Assembly: GCF_024054555.1 (NCBI RefSeq)
Contig: NZ_JAMXLY010000001.1
Span: forward strand, 62,001-126,000
Origin: Segatella cerevisiae
Lineage (GTDB): Bacteria > Bacteroidota > Bacteroidia > Bacteroidales > Bacteroidaceae
Direction: 5' to 3'
Length of the DNA: 64,000 nt
The notes beneath the pieces are model-generated. The model made no database searches. It had not been told where the DNA came from and saw only the letters and a list, made by a program, of their open reading frames with translations. Of this stretch, positions 9,012 to 18,966 are shown piece by piece (position 1 is the stretch's first letter; each line of letters begins with the position of its first letter). Made by a program: the position numbers and the translations under genes.

Positions 9012-10838
9012 ATGAAAAAGAATATATATACAACACTAATTGCTATATTTGCAATTATTATGACACTAACAAGCTGCAGTGATTTCTTAGATGCAAACAA
9101 CAAATCTGCGGGCGGGACTGCATCCGATCATTTTAATAAGAATGTTTCGTATCTTCTCGTTTCAACCTATAACAGTTTGAAAAATATCGTATATAACCCT
9201 AGCCTATATTGTGAAGGCACTGATTTGTATATAAATACCAGAGGTAAAGATGCCGGTGTGTATAATGAATATACTCTTACACCAGAAGATAATACCGTTT
9301 CCAGCTATTACTCTGATGTCTATCAGACAATAAATTATGCCAATGGGGTACTCTCTTATACAGATTCAACATCTGAAACAGGTTGTGAAGCCCGTTTTCT
9401 ACGCAATTTCGGCTACTATCTTTTAACACAAGAATTCGGCTCTGTTCCTTATATAACAAAATACATTGACGAAGGTTCCAATAAAAACTATCCCAAAACA
9501 TCGTTAAGTACGATTTACTCTTCAATGATCAAAGATCTAACAGACCTTTACAATAACTCTACCCTCCCTGAACAAAATCACTTAGGCCATGCCAGTAAAC
9601 AAGCAGTAGCAGCCCTTTTAGCCAAAACATATCTGGCAAATGGATGGGACATCAATACCACTTTAAATGATGCACAGGAGGGTACCTATACCGTAAAAGA
9701 TACTAAAGATTTTATATCAGCAGCAGCTTGGGCAGAAAAAGCAATCGATGGAATTTCCTTGACGATGGACTTTGATAAAAAATGGGCACCCGAAAATGAA
9801 GGTAATTCAGAAGAGATTTTTTCAGTTCAATACGACAGAGCTAGTTATCCTGGAGATGTATCAGATGGTGGTCACAATATGCAATATAACTTCGGAGGCT
9901 ACTATGGCGATTGTACAACACTTGGGATGAAAACCTGTAGCAGTGTAGATGCCCAATCAGAAAAGAGCATGTATCTTTTCAGTCCCGGGGATAAAAGGTA
10001 TGAAGGTACATACATGACAACTATGTACAATGCAACATTGATGGCTAATGGAAAAACAGCTAATTGGGGCACACAAGGCTATTTTGCCTATTATAATTCT
10101 ACTAAGCGAGACACGCTCACAATTGCTCACCGTTATTTTCCTTATTATATTACGGAAGCAGAGGCGGAAAAGGAATTTGAAACTCATAAAAATCAATACC
10201 GTTTCAGAAAGGATGTAGATGCCAATACCGTTTCAGCAGACATACTTTCTTTACCAAACATCGTACATTATACTTTTAATGCAGACGGTTCTGTAGCTTC
10301 AAAGGTCTATCAAGATCTCACGACATACAACAATCAGGTCAATAATGGAGTCTGTGTGAAAAAATTCGATGATCCAAATTCTGCACAATTGACAAAAGAT
10401 AATGATTACCGTGACATTGTTGTCTTCCATGTCAGTGACATGTATCTTGTTGCTGCAGAAGCCTATCTGATGGCAGGACAGACAACTCAATCTCTTGATA
10501 AAGTAAACGAAGTCCGTGAACGAGCAGGTCTATCAACTCTGAATTCTTTCACAGCCTACCAGCCATCTTACTCTATTAGTTCATCTTTTCATCTGACACC
10601 ATTAGATGTCATATTAGATGAAAGGGCACGTGAACTTTATGCAGAAGGGAAACGCTGGATAGATTTGCGCCGTACGAAACAACTCATTAGATATAACGTA
10701 GAATTCAATCCAAGCATTGGTTCAGCAAGTCAAATGGCAAATAAAGAAGGAGAATACAAATGGTATAGACCTATTCCAGAGAATGAGATCAGTTCCAATA
10801 CTGGCATCACTGAAAAAGATCAAAACCCAGGGTATTGA
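9012..10838 (+). CDS. SusD/RagB-family nutrient-binding outer-membrane lipoprotein
   Basis: This is the surface lipoprotein partner of the SusC transporter, acting as the hinged lid that captures the ligand. From the chosen ATG it has 608 aa and starts MKKNIYTTLIAIFAI with a lipobox ending LTSC. An earlier in-frame ATG at 8970 lies inside susC and would place a polar leader before the signal, so I reject it. The helical TPR-like SusD core is present, and the family signature near the C-terminus reads ILDERARELYAEGKRWIDLRR. It is co-transcribed with susC, 19 bp downstream. No surface glycan-binding protein, glycoside hydrolase or HTCS regulator follows, so this is a minimal susCD pair. Confidence 0.94.
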   Translation: MKKNIYTTLIAIFAIIMTLTSCSDFLDANNKSAGGTASDHFNKNVSYLLVSTYNSLKNIVYNPSLYCEGTDLYINTRGKDAGVYNEYTLTPEDNTVSSYYSDVYQTINYANGVLSYTDSTSETGCEARFLRNFGYYLLTQEFGSVPYITKYIDEGSNKNYPKTSLSTIYSSMIKDLTDLYNNSTLPEQNHLGHASKQAVAALLAKTYLANGWDINTTLNDAQEGTYTVKDTKDFISAAAWAEKAIDGISLTMDFDKKWAPENEGNSEEIFSVQYDRASYPGDVSDGGHNMQYNFGGYYGDCTTLGMKTCSSVDAQSEKSMYLFSPGDKRYEGTYMTTMYNATLMANGKTANWGTQGYFAYYNSTKRDTLTIAHRYFPYYITEAEAEKEFETHKNQYRFRKDVDANTVSADILSLPNIVHYTFNADGSVASKVYQDLTTYNNQVNNGVCVKKFDDPNSAQLTKDNDYRDIVVFHVSDMYLVAAEAYLMAGQTTQSLDKVNEVRERAGLSTLNSFTAYQPSYSISSSFHLTPLDVILDERARELYAEGKRWIDLRRTKQLIRYNVEFNPSIGSASQMANKEGEYKWYRPIPENEISSNTGITEKDQNPGY

Positions 10839-10904
10839 TAAAGGAATAGAGCCATTACTTTTTCATAATCTCATATTAGTTAAAGGAAAATAGTACTCAT
10901 TTGA

Positions 10905-10959
10905 AAAAAATGCCTGCTGGCGAATACTAGATCGTTTTACTCTACTTGAACCAGCAGGC
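10905..10959 (-). terminator. Hairpin between susD and the MerR-type gene
   Basis: GCCTGCTGG (10912-10920) pairs perfectly with CCAGCAGGC (10951-10959) around a 30-nt loop. The run of A before the left arm becomes a T-run on the minus strand, so it is better oriented for leftward transcripts. It may still serve as the 3' end hairpin of susD, whose stop is 73 bp upstream. Confidence 0.45.
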
Positions 10960-11273
10960 TTACAATGTCCTTAATGTAGAACCACATTACTGAGAATATA
11001 ACTATCTCAGAATATAAGTTTACAATTAGTTTCAGCATACATCTGTTGATTACCAAATATTTCTGTTCATAAAGGAAAAATTTCATTATATAAGGACACA
11101 ACTTATGTATCACCTAATCATGGTAATCCGATACGATAAACTTTAATACTTAAATTCACGACAAAGTTTATGATAACAACTAATGAAACACGCTATGATG
11201 CTTTTTCACAATCATCAATACCGAATGAAATGTAAAGTATGAATTAAATACTTCCCTCTAAAAGCTTTGGCCC

Positions 11274-11303
11274 AAAAATATTTACTTTAATCGGAGTAAA
11301 TAT
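11274..11303 (-). terminator. Intrinsic terminator of the MerR-type gene
   Basis: ATATTTACT (11278-11286) and AGTAAATAT (11295-11303) form a 9-bp stem with an 8-nt loop. On the minus strand it is followed by TTTTT, and it starts 17 nt after the stop of the leftward gene. The stem is AT-rich, hence moderate strength. Confidence 0.6.
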
Positions 11304-11320
11304 AGTGCAATAAACTTTGA

Positions 11321-11668
11321 CTAAACGATTCCATTCAACTGTTTTTTCAGAGAGATCAATTGTTCTCTTACTGACATCAACGTTTCCAAAACTTCATTCT
11401 GCTTATTGACTCCACTTCTGTTTTCATTCAAGTATTTCCGAGCAGCGGCGATTTTCAAGCCACGGACTTTAATCAGATTATAAATGACCTTGACCTGGTC
11501 TATATCTTTCTCCGTATATTGGCGCACCTTGTTCCCTGTCACCTTCGGCCGGAGATGAGGAAATTCTTTTTCCCAAAAACGCAGGGTAGATTCATTTACT
11601 CCCACTTCCTTCGCTACCTCCTTGATGGAATAGTAAAGCCTGACATCTTTATTCGGATTTAGCGCCAT
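11321..11668 (-). CDS. MerR-family transcriptional regulator
   Basis: This small DNA-binding protein has 115 aa from the chosen ATG. The winged helix-turn-helix occupies about residues 10-80: YYSIKEVAKEVGVNESTLRFW, then WEKEFPHLRPK and the second wing YTEKDIDQVKVIYNLI. A short coiled segment follows (VLETLMSVREQLISLKKQL), which would dimerise it. No effector domain or cysteine cluster is present, so the signal is unknown. The start at 11668 leaves a normal N-terminus; a longer form beginning further upstream would add 14 residues without MerR similarity. It is divergent from alaS. A TAATTTTG on the minus strand near 11710-11717 is a candidate -7 box overlapping the alaS promoter region. Confidence 0.88.
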   Translation of the reverse strand: MALNPNKDVRLYYSIKEVAKEVGVNESTLRFWEKEFPHLRPKVTGNKVRQYTEKDIDQVKVIYNLIKVRGLKIAAARKYLNENRSGVNKQNEVLETLMSVREQLISLKKQLNGIV

Positions 11669-11727
11669 ATTAACAGCCTTTTTATTAAACAAAACAGATT
11701 TTAATGGCAAAATTAGCTAAATCTTTG

Positions 11728-11735
11728 TATCTTTG
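11728..11735 (+). promoter_or_regulatory. Candidate -7 box of alaS
   Basis: TATCTTTG matches the Bacteroidetes TAnnTTTG element and lies about 43 nt before the alaS ATG. The -33 element is not clear. Coordinates are good to within about two bases. Confidence 0.55.
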
Positions 11736-11777
11736 CAAGTGTTTTTCGAAAAGAATCAATTAAAAAGAAATAAAACT

Positions 11778-14441
11778 ATGATGACAGCAAATGAGATCCG
11801 TGACTCCTTCAAAAAATTTTTCGAGTCCAAGGGACACGTTATCGTACCATCAGCTCCTATGGTCATCAAGGATGACCCCACTCTAATGTTCACTAATGCC
11901 GGAATGAACCAGTGGAAGGACATCATTTTAGGAACGAAGGATCCGGAACCACGACGCCGTTGTGACTCTCAGAAATGTCTTCGTGTTAGTGGCAAGCATA
12001 ATGACCTTGAAGAAGTAGGACATGATACCTACCATCACACTATGTTTGAAATGCTCGGCAATTGGAGTTTTGGTGATTATTTCAAACAGGGCGCTATCGA
12101 TTACGCCTGGGAATACCTTGTAGGCGTCCTTCATATGAATCCTGATGACCTCTATGTCACCGTCTTCGAAGGTGATCAGAAAGAGGGCCTGAGCAGAGAT
12201 GATGAGGCTGCGGGCTATTGGTCCAAGCATGTATCAGCCGACCATATCATCAATGGCAACAAGCATGATAATTTCTGGGAAATGGGTGACACAGGTCCTT
12301 GTGGCCCTTGCTCTGAAATTCATATTGATGAACGTTCAGCAGAAGAAAAGGCCAAGGTTCCCGGAAGGAATATGGTCAATAAGGACGACCCACAAGTCAT
12401 CGAGATCTGGAATATTGTGTTTATGCAATATAACCGGAAAGCTGACGGTAGCCTTGAACCGCTGCCTATGCACGTCATCGATACGGGTATGGGCTTTGAA
12501 CGACTCGTCAGGATCATGCAGGACAAACACTCCAACTATGATACTGATATTTTCCAACCCATCATTCAGGAAATAGAAAGTCTTTCACACAAGAAATATG
12601 GATTTACTTCTCCTTCAGGCGCAAATGGAGAAGGAGCTACAGAACAGGAAAGAGTTGACATTGCTTTCCGTGTGATCGCAGACCACGTCCGTGCAGTCGC
12701 TTTTTCAATTGCTGACGGTCAGTTACCAGGGAATGCCAAGGCAGGATATGTCATCCGCCGTATTCTCCGTCGCGCCGTACGCTATGCTTACACATTCCTG
12801 AATCAGAAGGATGCATTTATGTATAAGTTGGTCCCCGTCCTCATTCAGGAGATGGGCGAAGCTTATCCTGAACTTCCTGCTCAACAAGAATTGATCACCC
12901 GTGTAATGAAAGAGGAAGAGGATTCGTTCCTGCGCACTCTTGACAAAGGTATTCAACTCTTGGACGGCGACATGGACGAACTGAAAGCACACGAGAAGAC
13001 TACACTGGACGGAGAAAGTGCTTTCCGCCTGTTCGATACCTATGGTTTCCCTCTTGACCTGACAGAGTTGATCTGCAGGGAAAACGGTTATACTGTGGAC
13101 GTCAAAGGCTTCGATAATGAGATGGAAAAGCAGAAAGCCAGAGCACGAAATGCTGCTGCCGTTGAAAATGGCGACTGGGAAGTTTTAAGAGAAGGCGTCC
13201 AACAGCAATTTGTAGGTTATGACTACAGTGAATATGAATGTCACATTACCCGTTACAGGAAAGTAACTCAAAAGAAAAAGACATTTTACGAGCTTATGCT
13301 CGACTACACACCTTTTTATGGAGAAATGGGTGGTCAGGTCGGAGAATCCGGAACGCTTGTTTCAGATACCGAGACTATTAAAGTATTGGATACAAAGCGT
13401 GAGAACAACCAGAGTATTCATATTGTCAACAATCTGCCGAAGGACTTGAGAGCAGACTTCACAGCATGTGTAGATCTGGAAAAGCGTGAAGGTTCAGCAG
13501 CCAACCATAGTTGCACCCATCTTCTTGACTATGCCCTGAAACAGGTACTTGGAACACACGTAGAACAGAAAGGTTCCTATGTCGATGACAAGACTCTGAG
13601 ATTTGATTTCTCGCATTTCAAGAAAGTCACCGATGAAGAACTCCGGAAGGTTGAACATATTGTCAACGACATGATCCGTCAGGATCTGCCATTGGAAGAA
13701 CATCGGGACACGCCAATCGCAGAAGCGCAGCAACTCGGTGCCGTGGCTCTCTTCGGAGAGAAATATGGAGACAAGGTGCGCGTTGTCCGTTTTGGTCCCA
13801 GTTGTGAATTCTGTGGCGGCATTCATGTCAAGAGTACCGGTCATATCGGATTCTTCAAGATCATCGCAGAGAGCAGTGTGGCAGCAGGTGTACGTCGTAT
13901 AGAAGCTCTTACGGGCAAGGCTTGCGAAGAAGCCATCTACTCAATGGAAGACCATTACAACACGCTCCGGTCACTGTTCAACAATGCAAAAGATCTGGAG
14001 AGCGTCGTGAGAAAGTATATTGATGAACACGAGAAGATGAAGAAAGAGATTGAGCAGTTGAATGCTCAGTCCGTCAACCGCCTGAAGAAAGACTTGATCA
14101 AATCTGCAGAAGAGATCAATGGTGTTACCGTCATTCGCTCAATTGTTCCTCTCAGCCCTGAAGGAGCCAAGGACCTGGTATTCCAGATCAGAGCAGCAGT
14201 GCCTCAAAAACTCGTTTGCGTAATTGGCAGTACGAGGGAAGACAAACCTCTGCTCAGTGCTATTTTCAGTGACGATATGGTAAAAGAGCACAACCTGAAT
14301 GCCGGCAAGATGATTCGCGAAGCCGCCAAACTCATCAAAGGTGGTGGTGGAGGACAAGCTTACTATGCTCAGGCAGGTGGAAAGGATGCCAACGGCCTTT
14401 CCGCTGCAGTCGACAAGATGATCGATCTCGCCAATCTATAA
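11778..14441 (+). CDS. alaS: Alanine--tRNA ligase
   Basis: This class II synthetase charges tRNA-Ala and edits mischarged Ser and Gly. It has 887 aa from the ATG at 11778, the usual length. A longer reading would begin inside the promoter -7 box, so I reject it. Motifs seen include the catalytic core [16 protein letters not shown] near residues 38-53 and [18 protein letters not shown] just after. The editing domain metal site is present as [11 protein letters not shown] and [16 protein letters not shown]. The C-terminal oligomerisation/DHHA1 domain carries a glycine run ([15 protein letters not shown]). The gene appears monocistronic, with a hairpin downstream at 14464-14500. Confidence 0.97.
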   Translation: MMTANEIRDSFKKFFESKGHVIVPSAPMVIKDDPTLMFTNAGMNQWKDIILGTKDPEPRRRCDSQKCLRVSGKHNDLEEVGHDTYHHTMFEMLGNWSFGDYFKQGAIDYAWEYLVGVLHMNPDDLYVTVFEGDQKEGLSRDDEAAGYWSKHVSADHIINGNKHDNFWEMGDTGPCGPCSEIHIDERSAEEKAKVPGRNMVNKDDPQVIEIWNIVFMQYNRKADGSLEPLPMHVIDTGMGFERLVRIMQDKHSNYDTDIFQPIIQEIESLSHKKYGFTSPSGANGEGATEQERVDIAFRVIADHVRAVAFSIADGQLPGNAKAGYVIRRILRRAVRYAYTFLNQKDAFMYKLVPVLIQEMGEAYPELPAQQELITRVMKEEEDSFLRTLDKGIQLLDGDMDELKAHEKTTLDGESAFRLFDTYGFPLDLTELICRENGYTVDVKGFDNEMEKQKARARNAAAVENGDWEVLREGVQQQFVGYDYSEYECHITRYRKVTQKKKTFYELMLDYTPFYGEMGGQVGESGTLVSDTETIKVLDTKRENNQSIHIVNNLPKDLRADFTACVDLEKREGSAANHSCTHLLDYALKQVLGTHVEQKGSYVDDKTLRFDFSHFKKVTDEELRKVEHIVNDMIRQDLPLEEHRDTPIAEAQQLGAVALFGEKYGDKVRVVRFGPSCEFCGGIHVKSTGHIGFFKIIAESSVAAGVRRIEALTGKACEEAIYSMEDHYNTLRSLFNNAKDLESVVRKYIDEHEKMKKEIEQLNAQSVNRLKKDLIKSAEEINGVTVIRSIVPLSPEGAKDLVFQIRAAVPQKLVCVIGSTREDKPLLSAIFSDDMVKEHNLNAGKMIREAAKLIKGGGGGQAYYAQAGGKDANGLSAAVDKMIDLANL

Positions 14442-14463
14442 AGACAGATCCTATTTGAACTGA

Positions 14464-14504
14464 CAATCCGGACATCATAAGTATGGTGCCCGGATTATTG
14501 TTTT
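14464..14504 (+). terminator. Probable alaS terminator
   Basis: AATCCGG (14465-14471) pairs with CCGGATT (14490-14496), with partial pairing inside the loop. It is followed by ATTGTTTT. It sits 23 nt after the alaS stop. Confidence 0.6.
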
Positions 14505-14725
14505 CTGCCTCTCTACAGAAACAAATCCGAAGTTTAATGCAAAAAGATCGTCAGACAGCAATGATCTCTGAATGACGATGAGTTCCGATAGATCACCTTA
14601 AATTTTCCAGTGCATAATCGGAAATCGCCGACACGTCAAAGACGAATTACTTTCTGAAAAAACCTGTAAGCAAAGAAAGGGACTATGCAGGATACCTTAT
14701 TATATATACAAATGATGCACCAAGG

Positions 14726-15400
14726 TCATTTATTTTCAAATTGAAGAGCCTTCATACCTGGCAAGAGCCGTTGAAGTTCAGCCTTTGCAAGTTGACGTCC
14801 GCGCAAACTCCTGACCTGAGGATATTGTTCAAATTCTTTTAAATTTGAAACATACCATTCGTGTGCTATCACTGACGGCTCACTATTCAGTTTTCTTTCC
14901 AGAGACTTCACGAACTTAGGGTTTGCACGAGAAATAAAGAGTTTGTCCGAAGTCAAATGAATCACGAGTATTACGAATGCCGTAAGTTGGTGCTTTTTCT
15001 GGCGCATTTTCACCCAGTCTGCCACTTTCCAGTCCTTTATAGAAGATGTTACATCAATGCCCCAATTGCCCAACATATTCAATTCTTTCATTTTCTTTCT
15101 GAACAAAACACCATGTGCCGAAGTATCCCGAAGTCCCCGATACGCAATATCATAGTGGATCATTTCATGGAGGACAATACTTTGTGCCTGTTTTTCCGTC
15201 ATATCATAATAGGTTGTCACCTTTATCGTAAAGTCATGTGTAATGATTCTCCCCCCAAGTCTGGTCTTCGCAAGGGTCATTGAACCCAGACGTGTTCTGG
15301 AGCGTGATATTCCGAAATGAGGATCCGGCAGAAATCCTTCAAAATACTTCTGGTTAAAATACCGGAAATTCATTCTCATCCAATCAATAGATACGATCAT
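14726..15400 (-). CDS. SprT-like zinc metalloprotease-fold protein
   Basis: This 224-aa protein carries the SprT-like domain in its N-terminal half. The zinc motif HEMIH appears in SIVLHEMIHYDIAYRG, followed by a conserved HG in DTSAHGVLFRKKMKEL. The start MIVSIDWMRMNFRYFNQKYF fits family members, where an aromatic-rich NxxYF segment opens the domain. The eukaryotic relative Spartan cuts DNA-protein crosslinks. The bacterial members are poorly characterised, so protease activity is inferred from the motif. The C-terminal half (YVSNLKEFEQYPQVRSLRGRQLAKAELQRLLPGMKAL) is basic and has no motif I recognise. The RecD-like helicase gene lies 128 bp upstream on the same strand, a context compatible with DNA repair. 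Confidence 0.82.
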   Translation of the reverse strand: MIVSIDWMRMNFRYFNQKYFEGFLPDPHFGISRSRTRLGSMTLAKTRLGGRIITHDFTIKVTTYYDMTEKQAQSIVLHEMIHYDIAYRGLRDTSAHGVLFRKKMKELNMLGNWGIDVTSSIKDWKVADWVKMRQKKHQLTAFVILVIHLTSDKLFISRANPKFVKSLERKLNSEPSVIAHEWYVSNLKEFEQYPQVRSLRGRQLAKAELQRLLPGMKALQFENK

Positions 15401-15528
15401 AATCCTGTGTTTTGTAATTAAGCCTTTTCACGTCACAGTCACAGAAGCCACATTCATCCCCCGGTCAAAACAGCAAGGGAATACAGTTTCATCACCAGCT
15501 TCCGCAATAATCAAGTTTATGACACTAC

Positions 15529-17097
15529 TTATCTGTCTTCAGCATCCGCAGTCTGGGATTCAGGCCAATTAATCAAATAAAGTTTCTTTTTAGCACGCGT
15601 TATTGCCGTATAGAGCCAATGAAGGTAAGCCGGAGAGATCATCTCTTGAGTCATGTACCCCTGGTCCAGATAGACATGGTCCCATTGGCCACCTTGCGCC
15701 TTGTGACAAGTCACGGCATAAGCGAACTTGACCTGCAGGGCATTGAAATAAGCATCTTCGCGTAATTTATTCATCCGATCTGCCTTTCTGGGTACATCCC
15801 TATAATCTTCCATAACACCCTCAAAGAGTTGATCAGACTGCTCCCTGGCGAGTGATGGTGTCTCTGTGGTCAGACTGTCCATGATGACAGTCGCCGACAA
15901 GTCCTGATCATCATAGTCCGGAAACTTCAGGTCTACATCAGCAAAATGGAAACCATACAAGTCCCGGAAGTGACGCACACGTTCTACTTCCGCACGATCA
16001 CCATTGGCTAAGAAGTTCAACTGATTTCCCTGCACCTGGGGCTCATCTTTTTTGAGATGGGACATGATGCCATGAGGGACGTCAGCGCTCTGATCCTGAA
16101 ATTCTTGGGACTGAGGCTCATTTTTTTTCTTCTGAGCCATCCAATAATAATTATTTTTCACGATCATGATCCTATCCCCATTGCAAAGTTCATCATCCAT
16201 CCCCAGCACCTGATTTCGGATGCCTTGATTATAGGCATTAGCCCTCTTGTTACTTCTTGTAATCACGATGGTCTCGTCAATCCCCACCTCAGCATAACTA
16301 CTGGAAAGTTGTTCCACAAAATCTTCCCCTGAAATCCGGGACACGTCCGCAAAACCTTTAAAAAGGATTTTAGGCATTGCAAGAGTTCCGGACATAGGAC
16401 TCATAGCCAGAATCATCTTCCTTATGTTCAAAGCATTGCGTAGGATGCCACTCCCTTGCTTCTGCCTCAAGACCTCATTCAAATCACACTGATAAACTTT
16501 CAAGCCATAAGCCTCAATGGCAGAGGCGCTCAATGCCGGTGCCTCATCCTCCCCTATCGGCGCCAATTGTGCCTGATCACCGATCAGGATCAACCGGTCA
16601 TGACTACCGGCGGAGTAGACATACTGTATCAGGTCATCCAGCAGACTCCCGCTTCCGAAATTACTGTCAGATACCTGAGTCCCAGAAAAACCTGCCTGAC
16701 GATAGATCATCGAAGCCTCATCGACCATAAAAAGCGTATGCCGATAGCGATTGAATCCAAGATTGAAAGTACCTGAGATGCCCTGATAGGACTGTTCGCG
16801 ATAGATACAGCGGTGGACCGTATACGCAGCATGCCCGCTGTTGACAGAAAAAACTTTCGCAGCACGACCTGTAGGAGCCATCAGTACGACACCGGCATTC
16901 AAGTCTAGCAGAGTCTGCACGACAGCACCTGCCAACGTTGTTTTCCCGGTTCCTGCACTACCCCGGAATATCATGACACTCCGGGGATCGTGATCAGTCA
17001 GGAATAGGGATAATACAGAGATTGCCTTATCCTGCTCAGGAGTAGGAGTAAATCCGAAATGCAGTAAGATTTGACGTTTAAGTTCGTCTGTTATCAT
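15529..17097 (-). CDS. RecD-like SF1 DNA helicase (AAA ATPase)
   Basis: This 522-aa superfamily 1 helicase probably moves 5'-3' on DNA in repair or recombination. Walker A is GSAGTGKTTL (about residues 46-55), Walker B is LFMVDEASMI, and the motif III region is LILIGDQAQLAPIGE. The C-terminal UvrD_C_2 part is seen as AYAVTCHKAQGGQWDHVYLD and LYTAITRAKKKLYLINW. It lacks the RecB/RecC partners and the long N-terminal region of RecD2, so it is a compact stand-alone member common in Bacteroidetes. A hydrophilic, Gln/Asp-rich stretch around residues 320-358 (QKKKNEPQSQEFQDQ and following) interrupts the helicase core and looks like an insertion relative to shorter family members. It is divergent from the DUF3822 gene and may share an operon with the SprT-like gene. 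Confidence 0.88.
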   Translation of the reverse strand: MITDELKRQILLHFGFTPTPEQDKAISVLSLFLTDHDPRSVMIFRGSAGTGKTTLAGAVVQTLLDLNAGVVLMAPTGRAAKVFSVNSGHAAYTVHRCIYREQSYQGISGTFNLGFNRYRHTLFMVDEASMIYRQAGFSGTQVSDSNFGSGSLLDDLIQYVYSAGSHDRLILIGDQAQLAPIGEDEAPALSASAIEAYGLKVYQCDLNEVLRQKQGSGILRNALNIRKMILAMSPMSGTLAMPKILFKGFADVSRISGEDFVEQLSSSYAEVGIDETIVITRSNKRANAYNQGIRNQVLGMDDELCNGDRIMIVKNNYYWMAQKKKNEPQSQEFQDQSADVPHGIMSHLKKDEPQVQGNQLNFLANGDRAEVERVRHFRDLYGFHFADVDLKFPDYDDQDLSATVIMDSLTTETPSLAREQSDQLFEGVMEDYRDVPRKADRMNKLREDAYFNALQVKFAYAVTCHKAQGGQWDHVYLDQGYMTQEMISPAYLHWLYTAITRAKKKLYLINWPESQTADAEDR

Positions 17098-17163
17098 GAG
17101 CTATTTTATACCCGAAAGTATAGATTATTTTTTCAGAACAAGCTGAAAACAAAAAGTTTTTGC

Positions 17164-17171
17164 TATCTTTG
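17164..17171 (+). promoter_or_regulatory. -7 box upstream of the DUF3822-rsmD pair
   Basis: TATCTTTG matches TAnnTTTG. Transcription would start near 17178. This favours the ATG at 17244 over the in-frame ATG at 17181, which would leave almost no leader. No clear -33 TTTG is seen. Confidence 0.55.
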
Positions 17172-17243
17172 CACGTGCAAATGTACAAAATACTGTCGGA
17201 AAAAGAAGAGGATTCTTCAAGTATTTCACATCGCAACCAAAAC

Positions 17244-18065
17244 ATGCCGGAAACCGAAATTCATCATATCACACGGAAACCGAGACTGACCTTTCGCATC
17301 TGTCACGATTCCCTTTCATTTTCTGTAGTGGACCTGACTATCGAAAGTCATCTTCGCTATGAACCTTATACGGTGAAAAACGGCATTTCCATAGCAGCTA
17401 ACTTACGCGAGGCATTCAAGGACAATGAAATCTTACAGGGAGATTATGACCGGGCAATGGTCCTGATTGACTCGCAGTGCCTCCTGATCCCTACAGAGGA
17501 ATTCAAGGCCGAAGAGGTTGAGACTCTCTATCGCTATACGTTGACAGGGCACGAGAACGACGTTATCCTGACAAATGTCCTGCCCTCCCTGAACTGCGTT
17601 GCAGCATTCTCCGTCAACAAGGACTTGAAACTTGTCATAGATGATCATTACAAAGACGTGCGCTTCCAACCCGTCATGCAATCGATCTGGAACCACCTCC
17701 ACGAAGAGAGTTTCACCGGGATATTCAAAAAACTCTACGGCTATTTCCATGACAAGAAATTGGAGATCATCAGTTATGATAAGAATCGCTTCAAGTTTTA
17801 TAACTCCTACGACATCAAGCATTTCAAGGATGCCGTCTATTTTCTCCTCTATGTCTGGAATCAGCTGGAACTGAATGCACAACGAGACGAACTCTACATC
17901 CTAGGGAACATTCCTGAACGGGAGGAGATGACCAAAGAACTCAAAAGGTTTCTGCGGAAGGTGTATCACATCAATCCCTCAGCAGTCTACAACAGAGCTC
18001 CTGTGGCACAGATAAAAGAACTTCCATTCGATTTATTATCATACTATATTAACAAACGGATATGA
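17244..18065 (+). CDS. DUF3822 family protein
   Basis: This conserved Bacteroidetes protein has 273 aa from the chosen ATG (MPETEIHHITRKPRLTFRICHDSLSFSV). Its function is not established. Family members have a fold reminiscent of the ASKHA/actin-like ATPase superfamily, but I see no clear nucleotide motif and make no functional claim. The start is set by the promoter position. The stop overlaps the rsmD start by four bases (ATGA), so the two are translationally coupled. DUF3822 next to rsmD is a recurring arrangement in Bacteroidetes, which suggests a link to ribosome or RNA modification, but only by association. Confidence 0.8.
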   Translation: MPETEIHHITRKPRLTFRICHDSLSFSVVDLTIESHLRYEPYTVKNGISIAANLREAFKDNEILQGDYDRAMVLIDSQCLLIPTEEFKAEEVETLYRYTLTGHENDVILTNVLPSLNCVAAFSVNKDLKLVIDDHYKDVRFQPVMQSIWNHLHEESFTGIFKKLYGYFHDKKLEIISYDKNRFKFYNSYDIKHFKDAVYFLLYVWNQLELNAQRDELYILGNIPEREEMTKELKRFLRKVYHINPSAVYNRAPVAQIKELPFDLLSYYINKRI

Positions 18066-18592
18066 GAATTATTACCGGAATCTACAAAGGACGGCGGTTT
18101 GACATTCCCCGGACATTCAGTGCCCGCCCCACTACAGATATGGCAAAAGAAAATATCTTCAATGTCATCAGGGGTTACCTTGAGTTGGATGGTACTACTG
18201 CTCTGGATCTGTTTTCCGGAACAGGAAGCATATCTCTGGAACTGGCAAGCCGCGGCTGCCAAAAAATAATAAGTGTGGAAGGCAAGCGCGAACATGCGAA
18301 GTTCATAGCACAATGCTTTGAAAAGATCGGCTGTGACAAGGATATCCTCATCTGTGGGGATGTCTTCAGGTTCATTAAGCGCAATCGCCAGACTTTCGAT
18401 TTCATCTTTGCAGACCCACCGTATATGCTGCCGGAGCTGACGACCATTCCGGACTTGATCTTTGAAAATAAGATGTTGTCCGAAAACGGAATATTCATCT
18501 TGGAGCATGGTGCAAAGCAAGATTTCTCAGAACATCCACATTTCATCGAACATAGGAACTATGGGGCCGTCAACTTTTCCATCTTCAAATGA
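18062..18592 (+). CDS. rsmD: 16S rRNA (guanine966-N2)-methyltransferase RsmD
   Basis: RsmD methylates G966 of 16S rRNA in the assembled 30S subunit using S-adenosylmethionine. The 176-aa length is normal. Visible motifs are MRIITGIYKGRRFDIP at the N-terminus, ARPTTDMAKENIFN (about 21-34), the SAM-binding DLFSGTGS (49-56), and the catalytic DPPY (about 119-122) in FIFADPPYMLPEL. Its ATG overlaps the DUF3822 stop. No terminator is evident after it. Confidence 0.94.
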   Translation: MRIITGIYKGRRFDIPRTFSARPTTDMAKENIFNVIRGYLELDGTTALDLFSGTGSISLELASRGCQKIISVEGKREHAKFIAQCFEKIGCDKDILICGDVFRFIKRNRQTFDFIFADPPYMLPELTTIPDLIFENKMLSENGIFILEHGAKQDFSEHPHFIEHRNYGAVNFSIFK

Positions 18593-18966
18593 AGTCCGGC
18601 ATTCCAAGGCTAGTCCCAATCCCAGGACACCTAAGGTGCAAGTCCTGATTATGCTACGATGGCATCAGTGAGCCTGATCTTCAGGAAAACGACAATATCT
18701 ATTATAACTATACGATAATACTATATTCCGAGACACATCTGTAGAAAGCTACATTAATATGTTACACTATAAGAATTCCAAAACACATCCCAACACGGTT
18801 GTCAGTTTAAGACATTTCAAGGAATTATTATTGCAAAAACAATTCATAGATCTTTCAGGATTAAAAAGACTGGCCCAACACGTCAAGTCACAAAGACTTC
18901 ATGCCCCCAAACTGTTTTCGAGGCCTGAGGGGCATACCAAGACCTCTGAGACAGATTGAGCAGCCT
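18593..18966. other. 374-bp convergent intergenic region without a supported gene
   Basis: A 66-codon frame (18759-18959, plus) exists here, starting MLHYKNSKTHPNTVVSLRHF. It has no family I recognise, no promoter or ribosome-binding site and an ordinary composition, so I do not call it. No strong hairpin terminator is visible between rsmD and the cardiolipin synthase gene. Confidence 0.4.

Larger units (their letters stand above)
10839..11320. other. 482-bp AT-rich convergent intergenic region
   Basis: This lies between susD (plus) and the MerR-type gene (minus). I see no coding frame worth calling. It contains two terminator-like hairpins, listed separately, and a small hairpin CTGAGA-9-TCTCAG at 10990-11010. 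The rest is AT-rich with no recognised motif. Confidence 0.5.

Noticed and set aside
2546..10838. A pectin-utilisation locus joining the pectinesterase to susCD
   Set aside because: A cation antiporter and more than 400 bp of non-coding sequence intervene, and no lyase, hydrolase or hybrid two-component regulator is present.
18759..18959. 66-codon plus-strand frame after rsmD
   Set aside because: No family, no promoter and no ribosome-binding site; mentioned under the intergenic region only.
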